A stretch of DNA of 24,525 nucleotides from Pseudomonadota bacterium (GCA_023444445.1 JAEXMK010000261.1:1-24525), one strand, 5' to 3'; positions 1 to 8,105 are shown, counted from the stretch's first letter. Program-made: numbers and translations. Notes: generated by a model not told the origin, from the letters alone.

Positions 1-321
1 GCCCTGTTCGAAGAGGCGGATGGTCTTCACCGTCTTGTGCATCATGTCGATGGCGTCATCCATGGACTGGATGAGGTCCTTGATGTCGCCGCGATCAAAG
101 GGGGTGATGAAGCTGCGCCGCACCGCAAGCAGCACATCGCGGGTAATGTCATCCGCCTGATCTTCGAGGGCAACGATAAGGTCGCAATTCTTCTCGACGT
201 CGATGCCGCTCAACAGTTGATCCAGCGCACCTGCCGCCTTGACGACTGTTTCGGAATGTTTGCTGAACAGGTCGAAGAAACGATCCTCGCGCGGCATCAG
301 CTTGCGGAAAATGCTCATCAT
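1..321 (-). CDS. DUF47 family protein (PhoU-like, orfA-pit type), N-terminal part
   Basis: The reading frame is open from an ATG ATG pair at 321/318 and runs off the left edge, so only about the first 106 residues are visible. The protein begins MSIFRKLMPRED and continues as helical, charged sequence with FFDLFSKHSETV, EDQADDIT and DDAIDMMHK. These are hallmarks of the DUF47/PhoU-like family, which usually pairs with a low-affinity Pit phosphate transporter encoded just downstream. The transporter itself would lie outside this window. In Sinorhizobium meliloti the equivalent orfA-pit operon is known to be repressed by PhoB when phosphate is scarce. The Pho box 44 bases upstream of this start fits that scheme. 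The family assignment is confident; the exact start (321 or 318) is not resolved. Confidence 0.88.
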   Translation of the reverse strand, partial: MMSIFRKLMPREDRFFDLFSKHSETVVKAAGALDQLLSGIDVEKNCDLIVALEDQADDITRDVLLAVRRSFITPFDRGDIKDLIQSMDDAIDMMHKTVKTIRLFEQG

Positions 322-364
322 GCGAATTGGCCCTCAATGGCGCTATTTATGTTGTAGGGGGTAA

Positions 365-386
365 TTGTCATAAAACTGTCATAAAT
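365..386 (+). promoter_or_regulatory. Pho box (PhoB-binding direct repeat)
   Basis: Two adjacent 11-base units, TTGTCATAAAA and CTGTCATAAAT, match the PhoB box pattern of tandem CTGTCAT repeats spaced 11 bases apart. The site lies in the 113-base divergent region between the DUF47 gene and the Nudix gene. It is 44 bases upstream of the DUF47 start and 48 bases before the preferred Nudix start. By analogy with the S. meliloti orfA-pit operon, it probably represses the DUF47 side under phosphate limitation. Its plus-strand orientation would also permit activation of the Nudix gene. Binding is inferred. Confidence 0.8.
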
Positions 387-434
387 GCAGGCAGGGCATT
401 GATGCAACCCGGAAAATCGGCACTATCAACGGAT

Positions 435-977
435 ATGAAACCCGCCAAGAAACGCCGGACGTCCCGTCCGGCCCGTCCACTCACATTGCTCCAGCAACTG
501 GCTGCTGTTCCGGAAAAGCTCTTCACCGGCGCTTTCCGGCAGCAATATGCCGCGCTCTGCTTCCGTTATATCGGCAATGGCGGGAATGTCGAAATCCTCC
601 TCGTCACTTCCCGGACCAGTCAGCGATGGATCATTCCGCGCGGTTGGCCGATGAAACGCAAGAAGCCGCATCAGGCGGCGGCTATCGAGGCATGGGAGGA
701 GGCAGGCGTGCGCGGCCGGGTGAGAAAGGACGCCATCGGCCGCTATACCTATCTCAAGATGCTCGACAATGGCGATGTCGTGCCCTGCATGGTCGACGTC
801 TTTCAGATTGAGGTGACCGAAACGGACGCCACCTTCAAGGAGCACGGCGAACGCCTCTCGGAATGGGTGCGACCGGACGAGGCGGCACGGCGCGTTCGCG
901 ATATCGAGCTGAAATCGCTGCTGGTGGATTTCCGACCAAAGGGGAAAAAGAAGCGTCGGGACGAAGAAAAGTCCTGA
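435..977 (+). CDS. Nudix hydrolase, diphosphoinositol-polyphosphatase-like subgroup
   Basis: A 180-residue protein with a basic N-terminus (KPAKKRRTSRPARP) and a basic C-terminus (KGKKKRR), and one Nudix fold between them. The Nudix box spans roughly residues 70-92, from GWPMKRKKPH to EAWEEAGV. Compared with the canonical GX5EX7REUXEEXGU, the first Glu is Lys and the Arg before Glu is Ile. The metal-binding EAWEE core is kept. The lead-in RWIIPRGWP resembles the rhizobial and eukaryotic DIPP-like group that cleaves diphosphate bonds in nucleotides or inositol polyphosphates. The substrate cannot be told from sequence. The start at 435 is chosen because it leaves the Pho box free. An in-frame ATG at 402, preceded by GGCAGGG, is an alternative. 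The gene is divergent from the DUF47 phosphate gene and may share its phosphate control. Confidence 0.85.
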   Translation: MKPAKKRRTSRPARPLTLLQQLAAVPEKLFTGAFRQQYAALCFRYIGNGGNVEILLVTSRTSQRWIIPRGWPMKRKKPHQAAAIEAWEEAGVRGRVRKDAIGRYTYLKMLDNGDVVPCMVDVFQIEVTETDATFKEHGERLSEWVRPDEAARRVRDIELKSLLVDFRPKGKKKRRDEEKS

Positions 978-1066
978 TTATAGAGCTTCTGCAGTAAAAT
1001 TTCTGCTACAACCAAGCAATGAACAAATGAAAGCTTGCCAAAAATTAAGAGCCAGGGGAGAGCGCA

Positions 1067-1384
1067 CTGCTCACTAAAAGTCAAACACTCTGGGCGGTTC
1101 CGATCCTAGCTGCCGTTTTCGCTGTATTGTGTGTGGTGGGCTACGTTGCGGATGAGTGGCTATTCATCAATAGTCGCACGTTGACTATGATGGTAAGTGT
1201 AGCGCTGATGGTAGACGTTGTCCTGCTAATACTCATATTATTCTCGATATTTTTCTCTTTTGGGACAGTTATTATTTTTAACGCCTCGAGCCGTGACTTT
1301 TGGCGGAAGACTGCCACCCCATTTTATTACCTCCTCTGGAGAGAATTGCGGGAGGCCACGTTGGAAAAATCAGATGAGCTGTGA
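1067..1384 (+). CDS. Small two-helix membrane protein, probable CTG start
   Basis: The frame opens after a TAA at 1046 and contains no ATG or GTG before a complete hydrophobic segment. The best start is CTG at 1067, six bases after a good ribosome-binding site, AGGGGAG (1054-1060). This gives 105 residues. A TTG at 1127 is possible, but it lacks a ribosome-binding site and would cut the first helix in half. Segment one is roughly LWAVPILAAVFAVLCVVGYVA. A second long hydrophobic run follows around residues 42-72. The tail is charged and ends EKSDEL. I do not recognise a family. The gene is clearly poorer in GC than its neighbours and uses codons such as TTA, ATA and AAT, which suggests recent acquisition. 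It lies alone between the Nudix gene and the convergent pump gene. Confidence 0.55.
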   Translation: MLTKSQTLWAVPILAAVFAVLCVVGYVADEWLFINSRTLTMMVSVALMVDVVLLILILFSIFFSFGTVIIFNASSRDFWRKTATPFYYLLWRELREATLEKSDEL

Positions 1385-1406
1385 GGATAATCATTTCTGA
1401 CAAGCC

Positions 1407-4400
1407 CTAGACCGGAGTGGTCGGCAGTCGAGTATCTTCCGCTGTGTTGGGCGCCTTCGGCAGCAGGCGGGCGAAACGCCGCGTAATGCTGTCGATATAG
1501 GACAGGATGGCGGGCACCACGATCAGGGTCAGCAGCGTGGAACTGATGAGGCCGCCAACCACGGCATGCGCCATTGGTGCGCGCTGGGCGCCGCCCCCGC
1601 CGACGGCGAGGCCGAGCGGGATCATGCCGAAGATCATCGCAAGCGTTGTCATGATGATCGGGCGGAAGCGGATGACACCGGCATTTGCCAGTGCTTCGTT
1701 CAGGGTCAGGCCGCGCCGCCGCTCACGACTGGCGAAATCCACCAGCAATATGCCGTTCTTGGTCACAAGGCCCATCAGCATGATGAAGCCGATCAGTGAG
1801 AACATGTTGATGGTGCTTCCAGCCACCATGAGGCCGATGAGGACGCCGACGAGCGACAGCGGCAGCGACACCATGATGGCAAGCGGCTGCAGGAAGCTGC
1901 CGAATTGCGATGCGAGCACGATGTAGATGAAGATGATGGCCATGCTGAGCGCTGTCACCATGTGGCCAATGGTCTCCTGCATGGTCTCGGCCTCGCCACC
2001 GAAGCGGATGCGATAACCGGCCGGCAGATCGCGGCTCGCGGTCAGGGCCTGCAAGGTCGCTGTCACGTCCCCAAGTGTGCGGTCGGCAATATTGGCCGAC
2101 ACCAGTATTTCGCGACGATTGTCGATGCGGCGGATTTCCGCCGGTGCCGCTACCGTGCCGATATCGGCAACCTGATCGAGGCGCACCATCAGCGGTACAC
2201 CATTCGCTCCCGTGCGGCTGGTCGCAATCATCAGTTCACCCAATCTGGCTGCGTCGGAGCGCCGCTCGACGGGCAGGCGAACGACGATGTCGTAGCTGTT
2301 GCCATTCGCGTCGGTCCATTTCGAAATATCCTCGCCGCCTATGAGGGGAGACAATGCGGCGGCGAGATCGGCCCTGGCAATGCCGAGATCGCTTGCCGCC
2401 CCGGGCTTCAGACGAACCGAGAGAATGGAGGTCACGTCACTGGCGCTGGAGGTCACATCCACGAGGCCCGGAATTTTTTTCATGTCCTCCACAAGACCGC
2501 TTGCGATTTTTTCGAGGACTGTGCGGTCGTCACCGAGGATGCTGAGCTGCACCGGGCTTTCGCCGCCGCCAAGACCGTTCTGGAGGATATTGATTTCGAT
2601 ACCGGGAATTGCCGACAGGCGTTTGCGAACCGGTTCCGCAAGGGAAATCGGGGTCTGCGTTCGCGCCGAAAGCGGCACCAGTCCCACCAGAATGGTGGCG
2701 CGATGTTTGCCGGCCGCACCGCCGGTATTGACGGTGGAATAAAGCATCTCGACTTCGGGAAATTCTCTCAGCGCCTTTTCCACCTGCCGGAGCTTCGCCG
2801 TCGTATAATCGAGCGAAGAACCGACCGGCGCGGTGAGATTGATCTGGAAGCGGCCCTCATCGGCATCGGGCACGAACTCCGTGCCGACCAGCGGCACCAT
2901 GAACAGGCTGCCGATAAAAATGCCCGCAGTAACAAGCAGCGTGACGAGCCGGTGGCGCAATGTCCAGCCGATCGCGTGCCGGTATTGCCCGGCCATCCAC
3001 TCGAAACCGCAGTCAAAACCGGCGATCAGGCGGCCAATCGGACCACGCTTCGCATTGGCCTGCGCATCCGGATCATACCACACACTCGACAGCATCGGAT
3101 CGAGCGTGAAGGCGACGAAAAGCGAGATCAGCACGGCAGCGGAAACGGTGACGCCGAACTGGTAGAAAAACCGCCCGACGATACCGTCCATGAAAGCGAC
3201 CGGCAGGAAGACTGCCACGATCGTCGCCGTCGTCGCGATCACCGCAAGCCCTATTTCACCGGTGCCGTCGAGGGCGGCCCGCAGATGGGATTTGCCCATG
3301 TGGAGATGGCGGGTGATGTTCTCACGCACCACGATGGCGTCATCGACGAGAATGCCGATGGACAGTGTCAGCGCCAGCAGGCTGAGCGTATTGAGCGTGA
3401 AACCGAGGAAATCGATCACCGTGAGCGTGCCGATGATCGCGATCGGCAGCGTCAGCCCGGTGATGACCGTGCTGCGCCAGGAATTGAGAAACAGGAAGAC
3501 GATGGCGACGGCGAGTGCAGCGCCTTCGATCAGAGTGGTCTGCACCTGCGTTACGGATTCCTGGATAGGTATCGATGAATCCGTCACGACGCGCAGCTGT
3601 ATATTTTGCGGCGCAAGTTCGGCATTGAGCGTCTCGAGGCGCTTCCTCACATCGCTCACCACCTGCACCGTATTGGCGTCCTGAACCTTGACGATGTCGA
3701 TTGCCAGCGCCGCCTGGCCATTATAAATGGCGCGGTTTTCGGCGTCAGCCGCCCCTTCGGACAGCGTCGCAACGTCCCGCAGCGGGATGGCCACGCCGCC
3801 GCGCCTTGCCACGACCATGTCCAGCAGGGACTCGGGTTCCTCGATGCGGCCCTGGACCTGTATCGTGCGTTCGGAGACGGGATCGACGACACTGCCGGCC
3901 GGGCTGTTGCTGTTTCCAGCCCGCAGCGCAGTCACCACCTCGTTGATGCCGATGCCAAGTGCGCGCATGCGCGCCTCATCTATCGTCACATCGATCTGCC
4001 GTTTGCGGCCGCCGACCAGCGTTGCCTGCCCGACGCCTGCGATGGCTGTGAGTTGCCGGACCACCTTTTGTTCGGTGAGCGTGGTGAGTGCAGGCACGTC
4101 CAGCGACGTCGAACTGATCGCCAGCGACAGGATCGGCTCGGCGGCGGGATCGAACCTCGATATCACGGGTTTTTTGGTGTCTTTCGGAAAATTCGCCTCG
4201 ATGGCGGCGATCTTGTCGCGCACTTCCTGCGCAGCGGATGAACTCTGAACTTCGAGCTTGAACTTCGCAATGACGACGGAGCGCCCCTCGTAGGAGGTGG
4301 ACGTCACCTCATCGAGGCCGCCGATGGCGTTCAGCGCATCCTCGACCGGGCGCGTCACCTCCATTTCCACCGTCTCCGGTGTCGCGCCGGGATAGGAGGT

Positions 4401-4544
4401 AACGACCACGACAACGGGAACGTCGACATTGGGATACTGGTCCAGCCCCAGCCGCTGCAGGGAAAAGGCGCCCATGACCAGAAGCGCCACCATCATCATG
4501 GTGGCGAAGACGGGATGGCTGACAGATATGCGGGTCAGAAACAT
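1407..4544 (-). CDS. RND multidrug efflux pump, inner-membrane permease (AcrB/MexB-like HAE1 family)
   Basis: At 1045 residues this is the normal size for a hydrophobe/amphiphile efflux RND permease. Such pumps use the proton gradient to extrude drugs, dyes, detergents or metabolites through a trimeric pump. Family marks include the N-terminus FLTRISVSHPVFA followed by the first helix, the porter-domain start DQYPNVDVPVV, and PGATPETVE. The proton-relay aspartates D401-D402 lie in LSIGILVDDAIVV, and the relay lysine is about residue 929 in GLVTKNGILLVDF. The second half repeats the first, as expected. It is the second gene of an operon: its ATG follows the adaptor stop codon by one base. No outer-membrane TolC-type gene is adjacent, so the pump probably borrows a channel encoded elsewhere. 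The substrate is unknown. Confidence 0.95.
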   Translation of the reverse strand: MFLTRISVSHPVFATMMMVALLVMGAFSLQRLGLDQYPNVDVPVVVVVTSYPGATPETVEMEVTRPVEDALNAIGGLDEVTSTSYEGRSVVIAKFKLEVQSSSAAQEVRDKIAAIEANFPKDTKKPVISRFDPAAEPILSLAISSTSLDVPALTTLTEQKVVRQLTAIAGVGQATLVGGRKRQIDVTIDEARMRALGIGINEVVTALRAGNSNSPAGSVVDPVSERTIQVQGRIEEPESLLDMVVARRGGVAIPLRDVATLSEGAADAENRAIYNGQAALAIDIVKVQDANTVQVVSDVRKRLETLNAELAPQNIQLRVVTDSSIPIQESVTQVQTTLIEGAALAVAIVFLFLNSWRSTVITGLTLPIAIIGTLTVIDFLGFTLNTLSLLALTLSIGILVDDAIVVRENITRHLHMGKSHLRAALDGTGEIGLAVIATTATIVAVFLPVAFMDGIVGRFFYQFGVTVSAAVLISLFVAFTLDPMLSSVWYDPDAQANAKRGPIGRLIAGFDCGFEWMAGQYRHAIGWTLRHRLVTLLVTAGIFIGSLFMVPLVGTEFVPDADEGRFQINLTAPVGSSLDYTTAKLRQVEKALREFPEVEMLYSTVNTGGAAGKHRATILVGLVPLSARTQTPISLAEPVRKRLSAIPGIEINILQNGLGGGESPVQLSILGDDRTVLEKIASGLVEDMKKIPGLVDVTSSASDVTSILSVRLKPGAASDLGIARADLAAALSPLIGGEDISKWTDANGNSYDIVVRLPVERRSDAARLGELMIATSRTGANGVPLMVRLDQVADIGTVAAPAEIRRIDNRREILVSANIADRTLGDVTATLQALTASRDLPAGYRIRFGGEAETMQETIGHMVTALSMAIIFIYIVLASQFGSFLQPLAIMVSLPLSLVGVLIGLMVAGSTINMFSLIGFIMLMGLVTKNGILLVDFASRERRRGLTLNEALANAGVIRFRPIIMTTLAMIFGMIPLGLAVGGGGAQRAPMAHAVVGGLISSTLLTLIVVPAILSYIDSITRRFARLLPKAPNTAEDTRLPTTPV

Positions 4545-4545
4545 C

Positions 4546-5703
4546 TCAGCCTGCCTTGTCGATGGTGACGGCCATATCCGGGCGCAATTCGGGAAGTGGC
4601 GCTGTCAGGATTGTCTCACCATCGGCAAGACCGGCGCCGATCTCGATCAGGCTGCCGCCGTTCCAGCGTGGCCCGATGGCGACGGTCTGTCGGCGCAGAT
4701 GGCCGCCCTGCACCTTGAGCACATGATAACCCGTCTCGTCCTTGCGAAGCGCGATGGCGGGAACGACGAGTGCATCGTTCTTTTCGCGCAGCAGAATAGA
4801 GCCGCCGGCAAACATTCCGCCCCACAATTTCCCATCACGATTGGCAAGCCTGAGGTAGACGGCAACGACACGCGTGCCGTCTTCGGCCACCGGGTTGATG
4901 CGCTCGACCGTGCCTTTGACGATCTGGCCGGCGAGGCCGTCAATCTCCAGTTCCGCCGTCTGGCCTTGGGCGACGCGTGAAATATCGCGGGTGGCAACGA
5001 GAACTTTGGCTTCCAGCTCGCTGGTATCGACCAGCGTCAGAAGCTCGCCATCCGCACTGACGCGCGCGCCCGTCTCCACCACTCGCCGGGTAACAGTGCC
5101 GTCAAACGGCGCGCGGATTTCGGCGTTGCGAAGGGCGAGGCGGGCAATATCCACCTGCGCCGACAGGCTCTGGACCCTTGCCGTCTTCACCACGACATCG
5201 CTTTTCGCCTTGTCGAGCTGCTCTGCCGAGGCAATGTTTTTCGCAGCCAGCTGTTCGGTTCTCGCCAGCGCCTGCATCGCCAGCGTCAGCTCGGCCTCGG
5301 CCGCATCCCGGTCGCTTTGCCGGAGCAGCAGCGTTGATTGCAACTCTTCGGTTTCGAAGCGCACAAGCAGGTCACCCGCCCGGACCGGCTGTCCTTCTTT
5401 TACGGTCATCTCGAGAATTTTTCCGGCCTCGCGGGCGCGGATCACCACACGGCTGATGGGCTGAAGCTCACCGCTGATGCTCAGCCGTTCCGCCATCGGG
5501 CGCGTCCCAATCGTCGCGATTTCCTGCGCCGTGAGTTCGAAAGGAATGCCGGCGGGGCTCATCGTGGCCGCCGCCACGATACCCTTGACGCGCTCGTTCG
5601 CATCAACGCTTCCGCGTGCCGGATCGAGAGCCGTGACGACGAGAACGCAGCCCGCAAGCGCACCCCCTGCCTTGATCGTTCTCTTCATCCATCGCAGCGC
5701 CAT
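4546..5703 (-). CDS. RND efflux periplasmic adaptor (membrane fusion protein)
   Basis: A 385-residue HlyD/AcrA-type adaptor that would link the RND permease to an outer-membrane channel. The start at 5703 is preferred because AAAGGA sits eight bases upstream. Longer versions would overlap the divergent regulator gene. The N-terminus (MALRWMKRTIK, then a hydrophobic stretch of about 18) is a signal or anchor segment. It contains LAGC, which resembles a lipobox, but the Cys comes early in the hydrophobic run, so lipidation is doubtful. Next come the first lipoyl half (REAGKILEMTVKEGQPVRAGDLL), an alpha-helical hairpin around residues 115-180, the second lipoyl half (IRAPFDGTVTRRVVETGARV), and beta-barrel and membrane-proximal domains. 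It is the first gene of the pump operon and is divergent from the response regulator that probably controls it. Confidence 0.93.
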   Translation of the reverse strand: MALRWMKRTIKAGGALAGCVLVVTALDPARGSVDANERVKGIVAAATMSPAGIPFELTAQEIATIGTRPMAERLSISGELQPISRVVIRAREAGKILEMTVKEGQPVRAGDLLVRFETEELQSTLLLRQSDRDAAEAELTLAMQALARTEQLAAKNIASAEQLDKAKSDVVVKTARVQSLSAQVDIARLALRNAEIRAPFDGTVTRRVVETGARVSADGELLTLVDTSELEAKVLVATRDISRVAQGQTAELEIDGLAGQIVKGTVERINPVAEDGTRVVAVYLRLANRDGKLWGGMFAGGSILLREKNDALVVPAIALRKDETGYHVLKVQGGHLRRQTVAIGPRWNGGSLIEIGAGLADGETILTAPLPELRPDMAVTIDKAG

Positions 5704-5811
5704 ATCGTGTTCCTTTCCGTCGCGGGACCACCGGTCGCGGCGGTCGCATCTTTTGTGTCGCAGGTTGATGACTTTTGGATAAGCACCCACAATTGCAGCA
5801 GCATTACCCCG

Positions 5812-5847
5812 TTGCGGCGTCTTCGCCGCAATACTGCCGCAACCTTT
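5812..5847. promoter_or_regulatory. Divergent operator region between pump operon and two-component operon
   Basis: This region holds three exact copies of the heptamer GCCGCAA. One is inverted (5812-5818, read as TTGCGGC) and two are direct, at 5825-5831 and 5836-5842, 11 bases apart. The first two lie inside a perfect inverted repeat, TTGCGGCG-tctt-CGCCGCAA (5812-5831). A fourth, one-mismatch copy (TTGCAGC) is at 5793-5799. An 11-base direct repeat is the usual target of OmpR/PhoB-type dimers, and the adjacent regulator is of that class. The same pattern recurs at 7918 and 9384. Control of both divergent operons by the neighbouring regulator is inferred. Confidence 0.6.
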
Positions 5848-5882
5848 CTGGCGGACAACAGAGGGCAAAGGGACGGTGATCG

Positions 5883-6557
5883 ATGAGACTTCTGTTGATC
5901 GAAGATGAAAAGGAAATGGCGGATGCGCTGTCGGCAACGCTCGGCAAGCAGGGCATCGTCATCGACCATACGATGAGGCTCGGTGACGCGATGGAGCTGA
6001 CACGCCAGCACCTCTACGATGCCATTCTGCTCGATCGCCGGCTACCGGACGGGGAAGGGCTTGCCTTCATCCCGAAACTGCGCCGCGCCGGTGTCGATAC
6101 GCCCATCATCCTGTTAACGGCGATGAATGAACCGGAGGACCGCATCGCCGGGCTGGATGGCGGTGCGGATGACTATCTCGGTAAGCCGTTTCTCGTCGGC
6201 GAGCTGCTGGCGCGGGTGCGCGCGGTTCTGAGGCGGCCGTCAGGTCTCGCGCCGGCCGAAATCGCCGCCGGACGGATCGTGATCGACCCGCTGCATCTCA
6301 GCGTCACCATCAATTCGCTTCCCTTCGATCTTCCCAGGCGAGAGCTTCTGGTTCTTGTCGCGCTCGCCAAACGCAAGGGCAAGTCGGTGCTGCGCTCCAC
6401 CCTCGAGGCGGCCGTCTACAATTACGAAGAGGAAATCCAGTCCAATGCGCTCGATGCGCATATATCGCGGCTGCGCAAACGCCTGCTCGATGCTTCGGCC
6501 GGGGTAAGCGTGCACAATATTCGCGGCATCGGTTATCTGCTGAAGGAGGACGCATGA
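5883..6557 (+). CDS. OmpR-family response regulator of the pump locus
   Basis: A 224-residue two-domain regulator. The receiver domain (about 1-115) carries the acidic pair E7-D8, the phosphoacceptor D51 in YDAILLDRRLPDGEG, T79 in ILLTA, and K101 in GKPF. The C-terminal winged helix (about 125-222) ends with the family pattern SNALDAHISRLRKRL and IRGIGYLL. A phosphorylated OmpR-type dimer would bind direct repeats 11 bases apart, which are present 41 bases upstream of this gene. The ATG at 5883 follows AGGGACGG. It overlaps the downstream kinase gene by four bases (ATGA), so the two are co-translated. It is divergent from the RND adaptor gene. The paralogue (QseB/BasR-like or other) cannot be assigned by eye. 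Confidence 0.94.
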   Translation: MRLLLIEDEKEMADALSATLGKQGIVIDHTMRLGDAMELTRQHLYDAILLDRRLPDGEGLAFIPKLRRAGVDTPIILLTAMNEPEDRIAGLDGGADDYLGKPFLVGELLARVRAVLRRPSGLAPAEIAAGRIVIDPLHLSVTINSLPFDLPRRELLVLVALAKRKGKSVLRSTLEAAVYNYEEEIQSNALDAHISRLRKRLLDASAGVSVHNIRGIGYLLKEDA

Positions 6558-7894
6558 AGGCGGAGAGCAAGTCCAATCCGTCGCTTTGGTGGCAATTGAG
6601 CTGGCAGCTCAGCATCGTCGTTTCCGCCATGATCGCCGTCGTCATCGTCGGGCTCTGTGTTTACGGGATGATGATCCTTTCGCCCAATATTGCGCTCTGG
6701 GGCGATCTGTCGGAGGCCCTTGGCGAGTCGCTGTCGCTTGATCCGCAAAAGGGACTTGTGGTTACCGATGGCCCGGCTCTGCGGGCTCTGACGGCGGAAA
6801 ACGGTACGCTCTGGTTTGCGGTTTCCACGGTAGACGGGCGGGTGGCCACCTACGGCGCCGTGCCGGCCGCCTATGCCGAGTTGTCACAGTATCTCTATAT
6901 GATGACGGATGCCGATATTCGCGGCGGTAACGGCATCGCAGAGGTCGCATTGGTCGAGAGCCTGAAGACGAGGTGGGGTCCGGTCAGGGTCATGTTCGGC
7001 GGAAACACGCATGTGAGGGCGCAGTTTCTGACGCTTCTTGCCGAAACCTACAAGATTTACGTCCCGTTGCTGGCGGTCATCCTGCCTGCCGTGTTCTTTT
7101 CCGTGCCCCGTATCGTGCGACAGGCACTTGCAGGGCTCAATTCCGTCGTGAAAAAGGCGCCGGAGATCGATCCCCGGCGTGGCGGCTCGAAACTTCCCGT
7201 CGAAGATGTGCCGCGGGAAGTCGTCCCGCTCATCCTTTCCTTCAACAGTATACTGGAGCGTCTGGAGGAGCAATTCCGGGCGCGGCAACGGTTCCTCATC
7301 GATGCGGCGCATGAACTCAGAACGCCGATTGCCATCATGCAGACCCGGATCGAGGGTTTGGCCGGGCCGGAGCGGCAACGTTTGCTGGCGGATGTGGCGC
7401 GCCTCGGTGAGACCGCCGAACAGCTGCTGGCCTTCGAGCGGAACGACCAGGTGAACGATCGGCGCGAGCGGGTGGACCTCGTCGACATCACCCGTACGGT
7501 TGTTGCCGATCTCGCACCGCTCGCGCTTTCGTCGGGTTACGACATCGCGTTCGAAACGGCAGTCGCAACCTACGAGCTACAGGGCAACCCGTTCACTCTG
7601 CCGCGCGCCATCAGCAACATCGTGCGCAACGCCATCGACCATGGCGGAAACAAGGGGATGATCCATGTGTCGGTTCTCGCCGATGGTGAAATCGCGATTT
7701 CCGATGAAGGGCAGGGTATAACCGAAGACCAGCAGGAGCGGATTTTCGAGCCGTTTTACCGAATCACACCGCGCAGCACCGGTGCCGGACTGGGCCTCAG
7801 CCTCGTCAAGCAGATCGCCGCAAACCACGGCGGACAGGTCTTTCTGGAGAGCAGCGCCTTCGGAAGCACCTTCCGGCTGCGTTTCCGAGCATAG
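6554..7894 (+). CDS. Sensor histidine kinase partner of the pump-locus regulator
   Basis: A 446-residue membrane kinase. Helix one is at about 17-42 and helix two at about 168-186. They flank a periplasmic sensor region of about 125 residues that I do not recognise. A HAMP-like linker follows. The dimerisation domain has the phosphorylated histidine H253 in FLIDAAHELRTPIA. The ATPase domain has the N box around N355-N359 (NIVRNAIDHG), the G1 box DEGQG (384-388), the F box region IFEPFYR, and the G2 box GAGLGLSLVKQ (410-420). All catalytic motifs look intact. The gene overlaps the regulator gene by four bases, so the two form one signalling unit. The signal sensed is unknown. The pump, lipoprotein and VirK-like neighbours suggest envelope or antimicrobial stress. 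Confidence 0.93.
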   Translation: MKAESKSNPSLWWQLSWQLSIVVSAMIAVVIVGLCVYGMMILSPNIALWGDLSEALGESLSLDPQKGLVVTDGPALRALTAENGTLWFAVSTVDGRVATYGAVPAAYAELSQYLYMMTDADIRGGNGIAEVALVESLKTRWGPVRVMFGGNTHVRAQFLTLLAETYKIYVPLLAVILPAVFFSVPRIVRQALAGLNSVVKKAPEIDPRRGGSKLPVEDVPREVVPLILSFNSILERLEEQFRARQRFLIDAAHELRTPIAIMQTRIEGLAGPERQRLLADVARLGETAEQLLAFERNDQVNDRRERVDLVDITRTVVADLAPLALSSGYDIAFETAVATYELQGNPFTLPRAISNIVRNAIDHGGNKGMIHVSVLADGEIAISDEGQGITEDQQERIFEPFYRITPRSTGAGLGLSLVKQIAANHGGQVFLESSAFGSTFRLRFRA

Positions 7895-7906
7895 TTTATG
7901 TCTTGT

Positions 7907-8105
7907 CCAGGGGAACGATTGTAATCTTGCCGCAATTTCAGTCGCCGTATCGCAAAATCAACCATGCCAGCCGGAGCATATCCAGTGAAACGACAGCCGA
8001 ATCCGTTTCCCCGCGCTTCCTGCGACCCGGCGGTCCAGAGGCGAGGCGTCACTTTCGCCGCCTTGCTCTTCGCTGTCATTGCGCCCGGCTATACCTCGGT
8101 GCCGC
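7907..8105 (+). repeat. Diverged promoter-leader duplication, copy 1
   Basis: This block matches 9371-9580 in order. The shared elements are CCAGGGG, the operator GATTGTAATNTTGCCGCAAT, ATCAACCA, a GGAG ribosome-binding site eight bases before a GTG start, and a coding start whose product resembles the lipoprotein leader (residues FAALLFAVIAPGYTSVP against FATLPIAIIISGCSSVP). Identity is high over the operator and lower across the coding part, so the duplication is not recent. Copy 1 leads into a short decayed frame, whereas copy 2 leads into an intact lipoprotein gene. Confidence 0.6.
7918..7939 (+). promoter_or_regulatory. OmpR-type operator before the decayed lipoprotein leader
   Basis: The site consists of half-sites ATTGTAA and GCCGCAA, 11 bases apart, and fits RYYGYAA-TNYT-GCCGCAA. 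The TTG that precedes the CCGCAA could serve as a -35 element, which would be a class II activator arrangement. It begins 67 bases before the GTG at 7985. It may now drive the downstream VirK-like gene at 8341, since no other good promoter is evident there. Both the binding and the target gene are inferred. Confidence 0.5.

Noticed and set aside
1905..3578. Long plus-strand open frame (557 codons) across the pump gene
   Set aside because: It lies wholly antisense to a well-supported RND permease gene, has the biased His/Arg/Asp-rich composition of a shadow frame, and has no recognisable domain or ribosome-binding site.
4550..5703. Efflux adaptor as a lipoprotein (LAGC near residue 19)
   Set aside because: The Cys falls near the start of the hydrophobic run rather than at its end, so a signal peptidase II site is doubtful.
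4546..5937. Longer version of the efflux adaptor starting at 5937
   Set aside because: It would overlap the start of the divergent response regulator gene and cross the operator cluster. The ATG at 5703 has a good ribosome-binding site and a signal-like N-terminus.
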